This document shows, piece by piece, positions 35,037 to 43,962 of a DNA stretch of 64,000 bases. Numbering within the stretch: position 1 is the stretch's first letter; each line of letters starts with the position of its first letter. The position numbers were made by a program, and so were the translations under genes. The notes beneath the pieces are model-generated. The model saw only the letters and a list, made by a program, of their open reading frames with translations. It was not told the DNA's origin and made no database searches. Origin of the DNA: Ruminococcus sp. (GTDB taxonomy: Bacteria; Bacillota; Clostridia; Oscillospirales; Ruminococcaceae); the NCBI GenBank assembly GCA_017397925.1, contig JAFQHO010000052.1, positions 48,142 to 112,141 on the forward strand, written 5' to 3'.

Positions 35037-35061
35037 TTGCAGGAAAAAGATTTTCCTGCAA
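35037..35061 (-). promoter_or_regulatory. Perfect 11-bp hairpin between TerD and PRTase genes
   Basis: TTGCAGGAAAA, 3-base loop, exact complement. It sits in the only long gap (153 bases) within the Ter operon, between the stress-protein half and the biosynthetic half. The following T-tract is poor, so attenuation or RNA processing is more likely than full termination. Confidence 0.6.
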
Positions 35062-35139
35062 TTGCCGTGTCAAAAACTTAGCAGTAGATATCTGTTACGT
35101 GTGAAATACTGCTCTTATTCTGGATTATAAAGCACTCCA

Positions 35140-35733
35140 TTATTTAAATCTGTTTGCAAGTTCAACAAGTCCCGGATCGTTTGTACCCTGACCCATTGCA
35201 TTGAATTTCCATTCATTGTTGTGTCTGTAAAGCTCACCGAAAATCATTGATGTCATTCCTGTATAATTTTCATTAAGATTGAATCTGCACATCTCCGTAC
35301 CGGTTCTTTTATCAATAATACGGATGAAAGCGTTCTGAATCATACTGAAATCCTGATGTCTCTGAACAGCCTGATAGATATTTACTACTATTATTATTCT
35401 GTCGTATTCAGCAGGAACAGCGGGAAGGTCAACAAGAATCTGTTCGTCATCACCATCTCCCGCACCAGTAAGATTATCACCCATATGCTTTATTGCACCG
35501 GATGCATGTCTGAGACGACCAAAAAACACGAGATCTGTCTCTGAAGCAAGTCTGCCATTTCTAAGGACAATAGCTGAAGCATCACAATCGATTTGAGCAG
35601 GCTTAGGAGCAAACAGACCGAACTTCTTCTGCTGCTTAACTTCGTCCCAGCCAAGTCCGACTACTACCTGTGAAAGACCAGCATTATCTTTTGTTAAACT
35701 GACTTTTTGGCCCTTCTGTAAACTAATTGACAT
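35140..35733 (-). CDS. terD: TerD-family calcium-binding stress protein (second copy)
   Basis: A 197-residue TerD-domain protein: start MSISLQKGQKVSLTKDN, then GLGWDE and the acidic calcium-binding loop [15 protein letters not shown], and ending with [19 protein letters not shown]. TerD proteins are cytoplasmic, bind calcium and occur in stress (tellurite, phage, DNA damage) operons. It differs from the upstream copy by an insertion near residues 33-47 (KQQKKFGLFAPKPAQ) where the other has the standard spacing. 14 bases separate the two; AGGAGG precedes it. Confidence 0.93.
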   Translation of the reverse strand: MSISLQKGQKVSLTKDNAGLSQVVVGLGWDEVKQQKKFGLFAPKPAQIDCDASAIVLRNGRLASETDLVFFGRLRHASGAIKHMGDNLTGAGDGDDEQILVDLPAVPAEYDRIIIVVNIYQAVQRHQDFSMIQNAFIRIIDKRTGTEMCRFNLNENYTGMTSMIFGELYRHNNEWKFNAMGQGTNDPGLVELANRFK

Positions 35734-35747
35734 ATTGCTTTTCCTCC

Positions 35748-36329
35748 TTATGCCACTTCAATTCCGAAGTGACCGCAAAGAGCAGCAAGTCCACCCTGGA
35801 AACCGCTTCCCATAGCGTTGAATTTCCACTCACCGTTATGTCTGTAAAGTTCGCCAACAACAACAGCTGTTTCAATAGAGAAGTCCTCACCAAGATCATA
35901 ACGAATAAGCTCCTGACCAGTTCTTTCATCTACAATTCTGATAAATGAGTTAGAAACCTGTCCGAAATTCTGACGTCTTGTCTCAGCGTCATAAATAGTA
36001 ACAGTAAATGCAATTTTCTCAACATTAGCAGGAATTAAGGAGAGGTCAATGAGAATCTGCTCATCATCACCATCACCGTTACCTGTAAGGTTGTCGCCAA
36101 GGTGCTTAACGCTTGCACTTGTATGTTCAAGATTTCCATAGAATATGAATTCCTTTTCAGATGGACATTTTCCGTTTGCACCTGTCATAAATGCAGCTGT
36201 ATCAAGGTCAAAGGATGTACCTGAATCAAATGCATTTACGTCCCATCCAAGACCTACCATAATTTTGCTGAGTCCGGGATTTCCCTTTGTAAGATCTACT
36301 TTCTGTCCTTTTGATAAACTGATTGGCAT
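35748..36329 (-). CDS. terD: TerD-family calcium-binding stress protein (first copy)
   Basis: 193 residues, with [38 protein letters not shown], calcium loop [15 protein letters not shown] and [19 protein letters not shown]. It is the canonical TerD length and spacing. It follows telA by 20 bases and is followed by the second TerD gene. Expected to be cytoplasmic and to work with TelA in envelope or DNA-damage stress. Start preceded by a GGAGG site. Confidence 0.94.
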   Translation of the reverse strand: MPISLSKGQKVDLTKGNPGLSKIMVGLGWDVNAFDSGTSFDLDTAAFMTGANGKCPSEKEFIFYGNLEHTSASVKHLGDNLTGNGDGDDEQILIDLSLIPANVEKIAFTVTIYDAETRRQNFGQVSNSFIRIVDERTGQELIRYDLGEDFSIETAVVVGELYRHNGEWKFNAMGSGFQGGLAALCGHFGIEVA

Positions 36330-36349
36330 AATAAAATTCCTCCATTAAA

Positions 36350-37501
36350 TTAATTTTGTTTTGGTATATTATAACGCTGATTGAAGTCAGCCTTTATTGA
36401 CTCAAGTCTTGCCTGATCCTCGATACGCTTACGACGAGCATTTTCCTGAATCTGTTTTGTTTCATCAATACCTGTAACAATCGTTCTCCAAGTTGTTTCA
36501 AGTGTTTCAATCTTGATTGAACTTCCTGATGCAAGAGCTGCGGTCATTTTAGACTGATCAGCAGCATTTTTTGCATTCTTGATAAGCATTTCATTTGTTT
36601 TCTGATCGAGAGCGTAAATTGCCTCGGCCTGAATACGCTGTCTTTTAAGCATAATAGCCTGTGCAAGCGCCTGTTTAAAAACAGGGAGTGTAATGATAAA
36701 AGCAGAGTTAATCTTTCTTACAAGATTCATATTGCTGAATTCCATTGTTTTAATCATAGGAATTGACTGCATTGCTACGTTTTCAGCAGTACGAAGATCC
36801 TGTGTTCTCTGTTCAAGCATAACAAGTGCCTGCTGAAGACTTTGTATTTCAAACTGTATGGAGTTATCACCGGATGATTCCATATCAATCTGTCTCTGAG
36901 CGATGTATGCTTCAAGTTCACGGCATCCCTGTTCACCAGCAAGAATATACTTTACAAGCTCGTGGTAATAATGCACGTTTGCATCAAACATCTGATTAAG
37001 CTTGCGATTTGACTGCTTGATTTCATCCTCATATTTTTTGAGCTGAATGTAGATTTTATCTACCTCATCACCCATAGTATGATACTTTGCAACAATCTTG
37101 TCAAGCTGTTTTTTCAGATTTCCAAAAAGCTTTCCGAGAATTCCGGGCTCTTCTTTGATTTCGTCAATATCGAATTTTGACATAATCTTTGCAAGAGTAC
37201 TGAGCATTGCGCTTGAGTCATCGAGCTGTGACATACTTACATTATTAAGTACGACATCGGAAGCTTTAGAGATTTCTTCTACCGCCTCAGCACCGAATGA
37301 AACAATTGTTTCAAGGTTATCAAGCTCAATTGTGCTGACGATTGTATCAACTTCCTGAGAGTTTACAAGCGTTGCATTCATCTGCTGTCTGTCAGCTACG
37401 ATGTCATATTGCTTTACCTCTTCAATTACTGGTTCAACCACAGGAGCTTCGATTTCTTGAGGTGGAGCAGGTTTTGTGTTGAAGTTTAATCCCATATTCA
37501 T
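36350..37501 (-). CDS. telA: TelA-family toxic anion resistance protein
   Basis: A 383-residue, mostly helical protein of the TelA (KlaA/YceH-like) family. It has a proline-rich start, heptad-like helices over about 60-370, and family landmarks FGNLKKQLDKIVAKY, QLKKYEDEIKQSNRKLNQMF, MKTMEFSNMNLVRKINSAF and ALAQAIMLKRQRIQAEA. It is cytoplasmic or membrane-associated. TelA is the regular partner of TerD. It overlaps the upstream YceG-like gene by 4 bases, so production is coupled. Confidence 0.92.
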   Translation of the reverse strand: MNMGLNFNTKPAPPQEIEAPVVEPVIEEVKQYDIVADRQQMNATLVNSQEVDTIVSTIELDNLETIVSFGAEAVEEISKASDVVLNNVSMSQLDDSSAMLSTLAKIMSKFDIDEIKEEPGILGKLFGNLKKQLDKIVAKYHTMGDEVDKIYIQLKKYEDEIKQSNRKLNQMFDANVHYYHELVKYILAGEQGCRELEAYIAQRQIDMESSGDNSIQFEIQSLQQALVMLEQRTQDLRTAENVAMQSIPMIKTMEFSNMNLVRKINSAFIITLPVFKQALAQAIMLKRQRIQAEAIYALDQKTNEMLIKNAKNAADQSKMTAALASGSSIKIETLETTWRTIVTGIDETKQIQENARRKRIEDQARLESIKADFNQRYNIPKQN

Positions 37502-39795
37502 GTACCTCTCTTAAATAGTTTTTCACGCCAGGATTGACGTGTATTTGATGAAACCGTACGAAAATCAGGTATTCTCAGGTCATAGATATAATTTCCTGTC
37601 TGATGTTCGTCCGGAATATCACTGTTGTAAAAGTTCTCGACTGTCTTATAGCCTGTTGGTACAAAAAACAGTACATCAAATCCCAAATAGCTGAGAAAAG
37701 CCATAAGTATCGAGTCTTCAAGAGAAATAATTCTCTCAGTAGTATTTATATATATTATTTTAGGATTTTTCTTAGTAAAATCAAAATTCTGAATCATTCT
37801 TACAATGTTAATATTCATAGTAAGAGCAACGGCAATTATAGTATACTCAGTACCATTTTCAAAAGTTCCTTTAATAAGCCTACGATCAATTAATAGCTGA
37901 AGCTTGTCAAGTATATGATCTTGGATATTTTCTCTTAAAAATCCATATGTATAGCACTGATGTGCACGTATTTTGTCACGCTGCAATTTTCCATCCTTAA
38001 GAAAAGATGTAGCCACTTTAGTCATATAGAGAACAGACGCAGCATTTACTACAGGAGCATTTCTTACCACATATGTTTCAGGCGTTATAAAAGATTTTAT
38101 CATTGACCAGTAGTGGGGGATATGTCCATCCTTCACTCCAGATACTTTTGCAAATATTACAGGCATTACAACAGAACCATTTTCCGTGCTGAAATTAGGA
38201 CGGTATTTTAGTTCCTGATCCCATAAAATATCAATTTCTTCATACATTGTACTAAGCATCACAGTGGAAGCAGCTCCATACTGCATACTTCTGTACATTC
38301 CTGAATCCTGATACATAAGTGTATCAAGCTCTCTTTCAGCGTGATAAGCCGCCGTACCAATTCTCACAGGAGTGTTTTCGTCAGGAAACTCGCTAATTGC
38401 AAGAGATTCGGTATAGTTTATATCAAATAGATTATTATCATCAAGAAGACATTTATTATCTTTGTCAGGGTTGAGTATAAGTATATCTACAGGCAGTTTT
38501 GAAAGAAATTTAAAAAATGGAATTTCCTTTTTACTGCGTACTCCTCCAAATACAATAAAACAAGAAACCATAGGCATTTTTCTGCCGCCGAAAAGCTTTG
38601 ACTGATAACGCCGCAGCCAACAAATAAGATATACTGCAGTATTTATAATTCTCGCAAGGGGAATATTTTCTGACTTAGCCTCATCAAGAAGTGTGTCAGT
38701 AAAAGCTTTACGAACAACAGGAATTAAGGATGAATCACCATTGAAACCGATTTTTGAAGATAAATCATTAGCCATCTGTTCAATATTCTGATAATTACCC
38801 CTGTTTACCTTGGATATTTCCTCGGGGGAGGGGGGAGCAATACCATTTTCAGTTATAACAATTCCTCTTTCTGATTTTTTCAGTTCGGAATGAAAACGAA
38901 TTAGGTTACTTTGATATGTAACTTTATCCTCAACGCCGTTTATCCTAATAAAACAGTTGTAAAAAAATCTTTCATCATTACCGCGTTCAGTCGGAGCTTT
39001 CAATACATCCTCAAAAAAATCGCCGCTTAACCAGGCATTTGTGCAGTTTGTAAGCTGCGGGGCAACACTATAAATTACTTCAGCATTATTCTTTCGCGGC
39101 ATCTCGTTTCTTACAGATGCCTGCAGCCTGTTTCTGATAGCTACTATAGAGTAATCCTTAGGGAAAGAAGTCATATTACTGATTTCATACCTGTCAGACA
39201 ACCTTGAATCAACATCAAGACTAAGATAATCTTTATCTCCATTGTACATAAGCATAACAATATCGCATCCAGCTAATGAAAGCATAGAAAGCAATATAAG
39301 CTCATAACGTGAAGGTACACCTTCGTAGAGAATCTTAGGAATGTAATTATCAGAAAGCTTATTGATCACTCTTTCAAATTTATAATAAAGCCAACACATC
39401 AGCTTTATATAGGCATTTTTCAAAATATTTTCATTCTTGCCGGATTTACGAAGATCGTCAAGAGCGTCATATATCGCGATTGAAAGTGTATTTCTCTGTG
39501 AAGCATTCATTCTTGGGAGCCATTTTTTCAGAGAATCACCTATAAATCCAACACTCATCTGAAATGCAGTCCCTAAAATTTCAGTATAATAAGAAATATT
39601 CTTTTCATCAGGGTTCGGGATTTTACCCTCTATTACAACCCCTTCAGTTCTTGCAGAATTATAATATTTTACTATAAAATCGCCTATATCACTGCTGTAA
39701 CCGCATATTCTGCAAAAGTAAACACAGGGAACAGGTCTTTTAGCAGGTTCAAGAAAAAAATTCTCAAGACGATTTATTTTTTTTCGTTCAAACAT
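37498..39795 (-). CDS. YceG-like protein of the Ter biosynthetic module (large form)
   Basis: A 765-residue protein resembling Bacillus YceG, encoded between TerD/TelA-type genes in many Firmicutes and noted as a component of the Ter 'biosynthetic module'. There is a short N-terminal cysteine pair (YFCRICGYSS). I see a repeated unit, near 120-200, 375-450 and 625-715: a helix with LICWL or LMCWL, then a strand-turn (KILYEGV, SCFIVFGGV, KIIYINT), then a helix and DILILNPD/DIVMLMYNG/DVLFFVPTG. That hints at tandem Rossmann-like or glycosyltransferase-like folds. It is larger than the Bacillus form. Function unknown. Confidence 0.78.
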   Translation of the reverse strand: MFERKKINRLENFFLEPAKRPVPCVYFCRICGYSSDIGDFIVKYYNSARTEGVVIEGKIPNPDEKNISYYTEILGTAFQMSVGFIGDSLKKWLPRMNASQRNTLSIAIYDALDDLRKSGKNENILKNAYIKLMCWLYYKFERVINKLSDNYIPKILYEGVPSRYELILLSMLSLAGCDIVMLMYNGDKDYLSLDVDSRLSDRYEISNMTSFPKDYSIVAIRNRLQASVRNEMPRKNNAEVIYSVAPQLTNCTNAWLSGDFFEDVLKAPTERGNDERFFYNCFIRINGVEDKVTYQSNLIRFHSELKKSERGIVITENGIAPPSPEEISKVNRGNYQNIEQMANDLSSKIGFNGDSSLIPVVRKAFTDTLLDEAKSENIPLARIINTAVYLICWLRRYQSKLFGGRKMPMVSCFIVFGGVRSKKEIPFFKFLSKLPVDILILNPDKDNKCLLDDNNLFDINYTESLAISEFPDENTPVRIGTAAYHAERELDTLMYQDSGMYRSMQYGAASTVMLSTMYEEIDILWDQELKYRPNFSTENGSVVMPVIFAKVSGVKDGHIPHYWSMIKSFITPETYVVRNAPVVNAASVLYMTKVATSFLKDGKLQRDKIRAHQCYTYGFLRENIQDHILDKLQLLIDRRLIKGTFENGTEYTIIAVALTMNINIVRMIQNFDFTKKNPKIIYINTTERIISLEDSILMAFLSYLGFDVLFFVPTGYKTVENFYNSDIPDEHQTGNYIYDLRIPDFRTVSSNTRQSWREKLFKRGT

Positions 39796-39802
39796 ATAGT
39801 TT

Positions 39803-40381
39803 TCACCTTTTGCGTTTGTTCAGTGCATATCCTGTTGCGGCACCCACAACGCCACCTATAATGTGAGTGAGATTTGATATATTATCGTTAATAAATATAC
39901 CTTCAAATATCTGCTGTCCAATATAAATCAAAGCAACAAGTATAAATGTAAGGGGAATTTTACCGTCTTTAAGTCTAACAAAGGAAGAAAGCAGTATAAG
40001 TGCAAAAACAACACCGCTTGCTCCAAGAAGTCTTACTCCGGGAAATAGCATAAAATGGACAATACCCGTTATAACAGCAGTTGAAATAATTACATAAATT
40101 GTATTCTTAGAGCCGTATTTTTCCTCAAGAAGTGGTCCTACAATAAGAATAAGCATAATGTTACCCATAAAATGCTGCCACCCTGAATGACCGAAGATAT
40201 GTCCGATAAATCTGAAATAAGTAAGTGGATTAAGCAGTGATGAACGATACACACTGAATAATAAATTATTTGTAAATCCAACTGTTACAAAGTCGAGGAT
40301 TAATGCAATAAGACATATTGCGGTAAACCCAAGAATAACAGGTGAATTAATAGAAATTTTTGAAAATTTTTCTTTAATCAT
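39803..40381 (-). CDS. Rhomboid-family intramembrane serine protease
   Basis: A 192-residue polytopic membrane protein with six hydrophobic segments. Rhomboid residues are visible: HSGWQHFMGNIMLIL (His70, Asn74), nucleophile Ser122 in LGASGVVFALIL and His173 in LTHIIGGVVG. It lacks extra domains. It is the first gene of the Ter operon, directly behind a consensus promoter and 7 bases before the YceG-like gene. A rhomboid at the head of a Ter operon suggests proteolytic release or sensing at the membrane, which is inference. Confidence 0.9.
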   Translation of the reverse strand: MIKEKFSKISINSPVILGFTAICLIALILDFVTVGFTNNLLFSVYRSSLLNPLTYFRFIGHIFGHSGWQHFMGNIMLILIVGPLLEEKYGSKNTIYVIISTAVITGIVHFMLFPGVRLLGASGVVFALILLSSFVRLKDGKIPLTFILVALIYIGQQIFEGIFINDNISNLTHIIGGVVGAATGYALNKRKR

Positions 40382-40410
40382 ATTTTAATGCTCCTTTGAG
40401 CTTTATATAA

Positions 40411-40439
40411 ATTATACCACATCATATATTTTTTGTCAA
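40411..40439 (-). promoter_or_regulatory. Promoter of the Ter operon
   Basis: On the minus strand: TTGACA (40439-40434), 17-base spacer, TATAAT (40416-40411), 30 bases before the rhomboid start. A perfect vegetative promoter, so any stress control must act through a regulator or attenuation. Confidence 0.85.
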
Positions 40440-40571
40440 TATTAGTTATTGTTAAGTTCACCTGTTTTTGTGAATAAATGGTGTTAGAAATTTGGTAATA
40501 AGATGAATTTTTCATAAGAGGTTCCCATAAATGAAGCATAACATCATTAATGAAAATAATTCGTTAAGCAA

Positions 40572-40607
40572 TACCGCACAAAGCCATAATGAATGCCTTG
40601 TGCGGTA
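40572..40607 (-). terminator. Hairpin after the dockerin multidomain gene
   Basis: 10-bp stem TACCGCACAA/TTGTGCGGTA with an inner GGC/GCC-type helix, next to the gene's stop. It shares its core with hairpins at 9298 and 61795. No clear T-run. Confidence 0.55.
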
Positions 40608-40611
40608 CAAA

Positions 40612-43125
40612 TTAGTATGAAATTATTTTTTCTCTCATTTTAATCATATCAAAAACATCAATATGATTATCATTTATTAAATCAGCAGCTTTGCCATTTG
40701 GAATTTGTTTGCCATTGAGAAGAAATTCAGAGAGGCACACAAGATCAGCAACGGAAAACAGACCATCAGCGTTTACATCGCCCTCAACCTGCGAAAGAGA
40801 GGCTATTTCAGCTTCATTAAGAGCAGTTCTATACACGGTTAAATTATCAATCTCACCGGTAAAATTCACATCGGCCTCATAGAATGATTTACCGATATAA
40901 CATTTTAAACCGATACCCATTTCAGAAACAAGAGAAGTCAATTCTGTCGTCTCAGAAACAAGAACACCGTCAACATAAAGCCGCGCAGACGCACCATTTA
41001 CAACAAGTATGTATCTATGCCACTGCGTGCCATCCAGGTCATATCGCAAACCGCTTTCTCCGCCCCAGCTGTCAATTGTCGTAGCAAATCTGAAATGGTC
41101 ACGAGCAATTTTGAAAAACGAGTAGTCAATATTATCCTTACCAAGAGCAAAAGTGAAGAAATCCCCTGTGGAATTTGATTTTGCGTCCATAATAAGCGTA
41201 TAATCGGTACAGCCATCAAGAATACCATCGGGCAGCTGTGCATAAGTGTCAGCTGTTCCGTCAAGAGAAAGCATATTCTGTGACGTATTGGCATTTCCAT
41301 AGAGTTTCATATCTCCGCTGCCATTTTCAAAATCAAAGACAGCAGCAGGGGAGGGGAATGTTCCATTTTCAACGGGATTACCATATACTTTCACTTCAAA
41401 GACAGTTGGAGTATACCAGTTATTATTTGGGTTATTATGAAGTGTTGCATTTTTCACATTAAGACGAACATATCTCGCCTTTCCCGAAAGCATATCACTG
41501 TTAAAGCCATAAGTGGAGTTTACAACGTCACTGTTTTTATCGGTATGATCAAGAAGCTGAACCCAGTTTTCACCGTCAATACTTCCCTCAACAGTATATG
41601 TGTAGTAGCCCTCAGAGCCTTTACAGATATACCAGGAAGTCTGAATATTTGACAACTCGCACACATCTTCAAGGTCAATCTGAATATAGAACGGCCATTT
41701 TTTATAATCCCCGATAGCGGCAAAATACGACTGATAAGAGCCGTCTACAGCCTTTTCAGCGGAGTTCCCGACTTTAGCAGCCAATGAGGCAGTCACAGGC
41801 TTATCCTGTGAAAGCAGTTCACCCTGACGAACAGGGAATAAATCGCCTGTAGCCGTACTGTATTTGAATGAAGGATAATAGTCATAAAAAGCAAAACTGT
41901 TGTCAAAATAAAGAGGACATAGGGTAGTACCACTTGTAGAGGACGCTCTCAGCCAGCGGTAAGCGTGCATAAGATAATTTTTATTCTGCAAATTCACAAC
42001 CCAGCCCGACTGTGACGAAAATGTAGAGGTATTGCCTATACTGCGCAGTTCGCTCCATTCACCGCCGATATTGTCAGTTACACTGTAAGCGCCGCTGCTG
42101 GGGTACCAGCCTGCAGCCTGTGATGTAAACAGGAAATAGTAGCCATTTTGTTTTATCATATTTGGAAATTCTCGGTATTGATTATCAAAGAGTGTTTTAG
42201 TGATTTCTGTTACATCGCTGTAGTCATCGTTGAGTTTGAAAATATAAATAGTCGCATTTGCACCCTGTCCCTCTTGGTTGGCGGCAGCGATTATATAACC
42301 CGTCCTATTAGCGTCATCATCAAAGAAAACCGCCATATCACGCACCTGAATACCAAGAGGATTATAAACGTGATGAACAGTGAATTGTCCACCCGGAGTA
42401 CCTGTAATTACAAGAGCTTTACCGTCATTATAACCGCTTGGTTTTTCCAAATGGGCCCATACAACAACCTTATTTTTTTCAGGGACATATTCAATATGTA
42501 TCGACTCAATTTTACAGCTTGCCATATCGCTGTTCTGGCTTGAATCCGCAACTGTACGCTCTGCCCCGAAGTTACGCCCGTCCGAGGATATAGATTCAGC
42601 AAGGTATATATCATTCTGTCCCGGATGCGCCTTAAGGGAATAGCTGTAGTATTTATCTCCCGATTTAAATCCGCTTGTGGAGTAAACAAGACTGCTTCCC
42701 TTCTGATTATCATATGTGTTGAGATTATCAGGAATTACCTGCGGTTCAATTGATTTCACCGAGGAAAAGAAATCTCCGTCGGGAGTATCTACTTTAAGCT
42801 GATAGTAGTAAGTTTCCCCGATTTTAAGATTATTATCATCATAGGAACTTCCATTACCCGAATAAACAGGAGCAAAACCTGTATCAGGATTATCGGAACG
42901 AAACAGGGTATAATTTTCAGCTTCAAGAGTAGTCGCCCATTGGATAGCCGTATTATCGGCAGTATTCTCACCGTGTACATTGAAAAGATTACATACAAGA
43001 CCAATTTCATCGGAAACATTTCTTGAAGCATCTATAGCCTCATAATTATTTCCGATGAATGGCACAGATGAGATAAAAACGGCAGTTCCGCAGACAGCGG
43101 AAACTATTTTTTTGAAAAGATTCAT
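40612..43125 (-). CDS. Cellulosomal multidomain protein: propeller, discoidin, LamG-like and dockerin
   Basis: An 837-residue secreted protein. It has a signal peptide (1-32), a fibronectin-like stretch (about 45-130), a glycoside-hydrolase-like beta-propeller of the GH43 type (about 135-440; DIYLAESISSDGRNFG, REFPNMIKQNGYYFLFTS), an F5/8 discoidin/CBM32 module (about 450-590; FYIQIDLEDVCELSNIQTSW, ARYVRLNV), a laminin-G-like module (about 600-765; WHRYILVVNGASARLYVDG) and a C-terminal type I dockerin (GDVNADGLFSVADLVCL, DLINDNHIDVFDMIKM). It is probably a cellulosome-bound enzyme acting on galactose- or arabinose-containing polysaccharides; the substrate is inferred only from fold. Confidence 0.82.
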   Translation of the reverse strand: MNLFKKIVSAVCGTAVFISSVPFIGNNYEAIDASRNVSDEIGLVCNLFNVHGENTADNTAIQWATTLEAENYTLFRSDNPDTGFAPVYSGNGSSYDDNNLKIGETYYYQLKVDTPDGDFFSSVKSIEPQVIPDNLNTYDNQKGSSLVYSTSGFKSGDKYYSYSLKAHPGQNDIYLAESISSDGRNFGAERTVADSSQNSDMASCKIESIHIEYVPEKNKVVVWAHLEKPSGYNDGKALVITGTPGGQFTVHHVYNPLGIQVRDMAVFFDDDANRTGYIIAAANQEGQGANATIYIFKLNDDYSDVTEITKTLFDNQYREFPNMIKQNGYYFLFTSQAAGWYPSSGAYSVTDNIGGEWSELRSIGNTSTFSSQSGWVVNLQNKNYLMHAYRWLRASSTSGTTLCPLYFDNSFAFYDYYPSFKYSTATGDLFPVRQGELLSQDKPVTASLAAKVGNSAEKAVDGSYQSYFAAIGDYKKWPFYIQIDLEDVCELSNIQTSWYICKGSEGYYTYTVEGSIDGENWVQLLDHTDKNSDVVNSTYGFNSDMLSGKARYVRLNVKNATLHNNPNNNWYTPTVFEVKVYGNPVENGTFPSPAAVFDFENGSGDMKLYGNANTSQNMLSLDGTADTYAQLPDGILDGCTDYTLIMDAKSNSTGDFFTFALGKDNIDYSFFKIARDHFRFATTIDSWGGESGLRYDLDGTQWHRYILVVNGASARLYVDGVLVSETTELTSLVSEMGIGLKCYIGKSFYEADVNFTGEIDNLTVYRTALNEAEIASLSQVEGDVNADGLFSVADLVCLSEFLLNGKQIPNGKAADLINDNHIDVFDMIKMREKIISY

Positions 43126-43224
43126 TAAGATTCACATCCTTTTATTTATTTCGAATTACGCTGACTATATTATATCATATAATTTATTCAAAATCAAGCA
43201 AAATATTGCGGAATAACGTAAATT

Positions 43225-43962
43225 TCAGGTAATTATATAATCCGAGCTTGAATACCCGATAATACCGTTATAGGACACAACATACCAATCGGGGAGCGTA
43301 CCTGTAATAAGCACAGCAGCATTATCGGGAATTTTACCGATAATATCACCGTCAAGGGAGGGATAATTGCGGATATTAAGATTACTGCCGTTAGTGTTGA
43401 CCATACCGTAAAAAACAGGTGCAGGCAGAATGAATGGGATTCCGAAGTAATCGCAGAGAGAGCGCACAAGATTCTCAGCAATAGCGTCAAGATTATTTTT
43501 CAGCCAGGCTTCATCGGATATATTATCGTGATAACCGAGCTCACATAGAACAGCCACAGCCTTAGTGCGGAGAACTTCTCCAAGACTATTTGTGGGAATA
43601 GCACGGGACTTTTCGGGAATAGGGTATATTTCCTTAAGATTATTTGCAATTATATTCGCAAGCCTTTCACTATCAGCACTTTTAGGCGCAAAATAAATAT
43701 CAATACCTCTCAGTCGTCCCGAAAGTCTTTCCGGAGCCGCATTTGAATGCAAGGCAAGATGCACATCATAATAATTTGCATTTGAATCGGCAATTGCCCC
43801 CTGTACATTTCTATCAGGGTCATTACGGACAAAAGCAATACCGCTTGAACGCAGATATGGTTCCATTTTATCTGCAAGGAGATTCATATAAAGCTCCTCA
43901 TTTCCCTCTGTGGCGTACTTATTCCACTCCTGAGTGGAAGGACTTAAAAATATCTTAGGCAT
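43225..43962 (-). CDS. N-acetylmuramoyl-L-alanine amidase (Amidase_3) with SH3 domain
   Basis: 245 residues. The N-terminal amidase (about 1-175) starts MPKIFLSPSTQEWNKYA, has LALHSNAAPE (zinc His) and VLCELGYHDN (catalytic Glu), and lacks the classical DPGHGG first-ligand motif, as in a subfamily starting with 'SPSTQ'. The C-terminal SH3b domain (about 185-245) has LNIRNYPSLDGDIIGKI. No signal peptide is visible, so it may be released by a holin-like route, act in spores, or be a phage-derived lysin. It stands alone between terminators. Confidence 0.85.
   Translation of the reverse strand: MPKIFLSPSTQEWNKYATEGNEELYMNLLADKMEPYLRSSGIAFVRNDPDRNVQGAIADSNANYYDVHLALHSNAAPERLSGRLRGIDIYFAPKSADSERLANIIANNLKEIYPIPEKSRAIPTNSLGEVLRTKAVAVLCELGYHDNISDEAWLKNNLDAIAENLVRSLCDYFGIPFILPAPVFYGMVNTNGSNLNIRNYPSLDGDIIGKIPDNAAVLITGTLPDWYVVSYNGIIGYSSSDYIIT

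Noticed and set aside
34986-35073. Longer start for the PRTase-TRSP protein
   Set aside because: The extra 29 codons pass through the hairpin region without a ribosome site; MYTEKEI at 34986 has a good one.
35140-37501. Dedicated tellurite resistance
   Set aside because: TerD/TelA names come from historic phenotypes. The companion genes indicate a wider stress or metabolite system, so I do not claim tellurite resistance.
43225-43962. Amidase as proof of a prophage
   Set aside because: No holin, tail or capsid genes flank it; cellular amidases of this subfamily are common.
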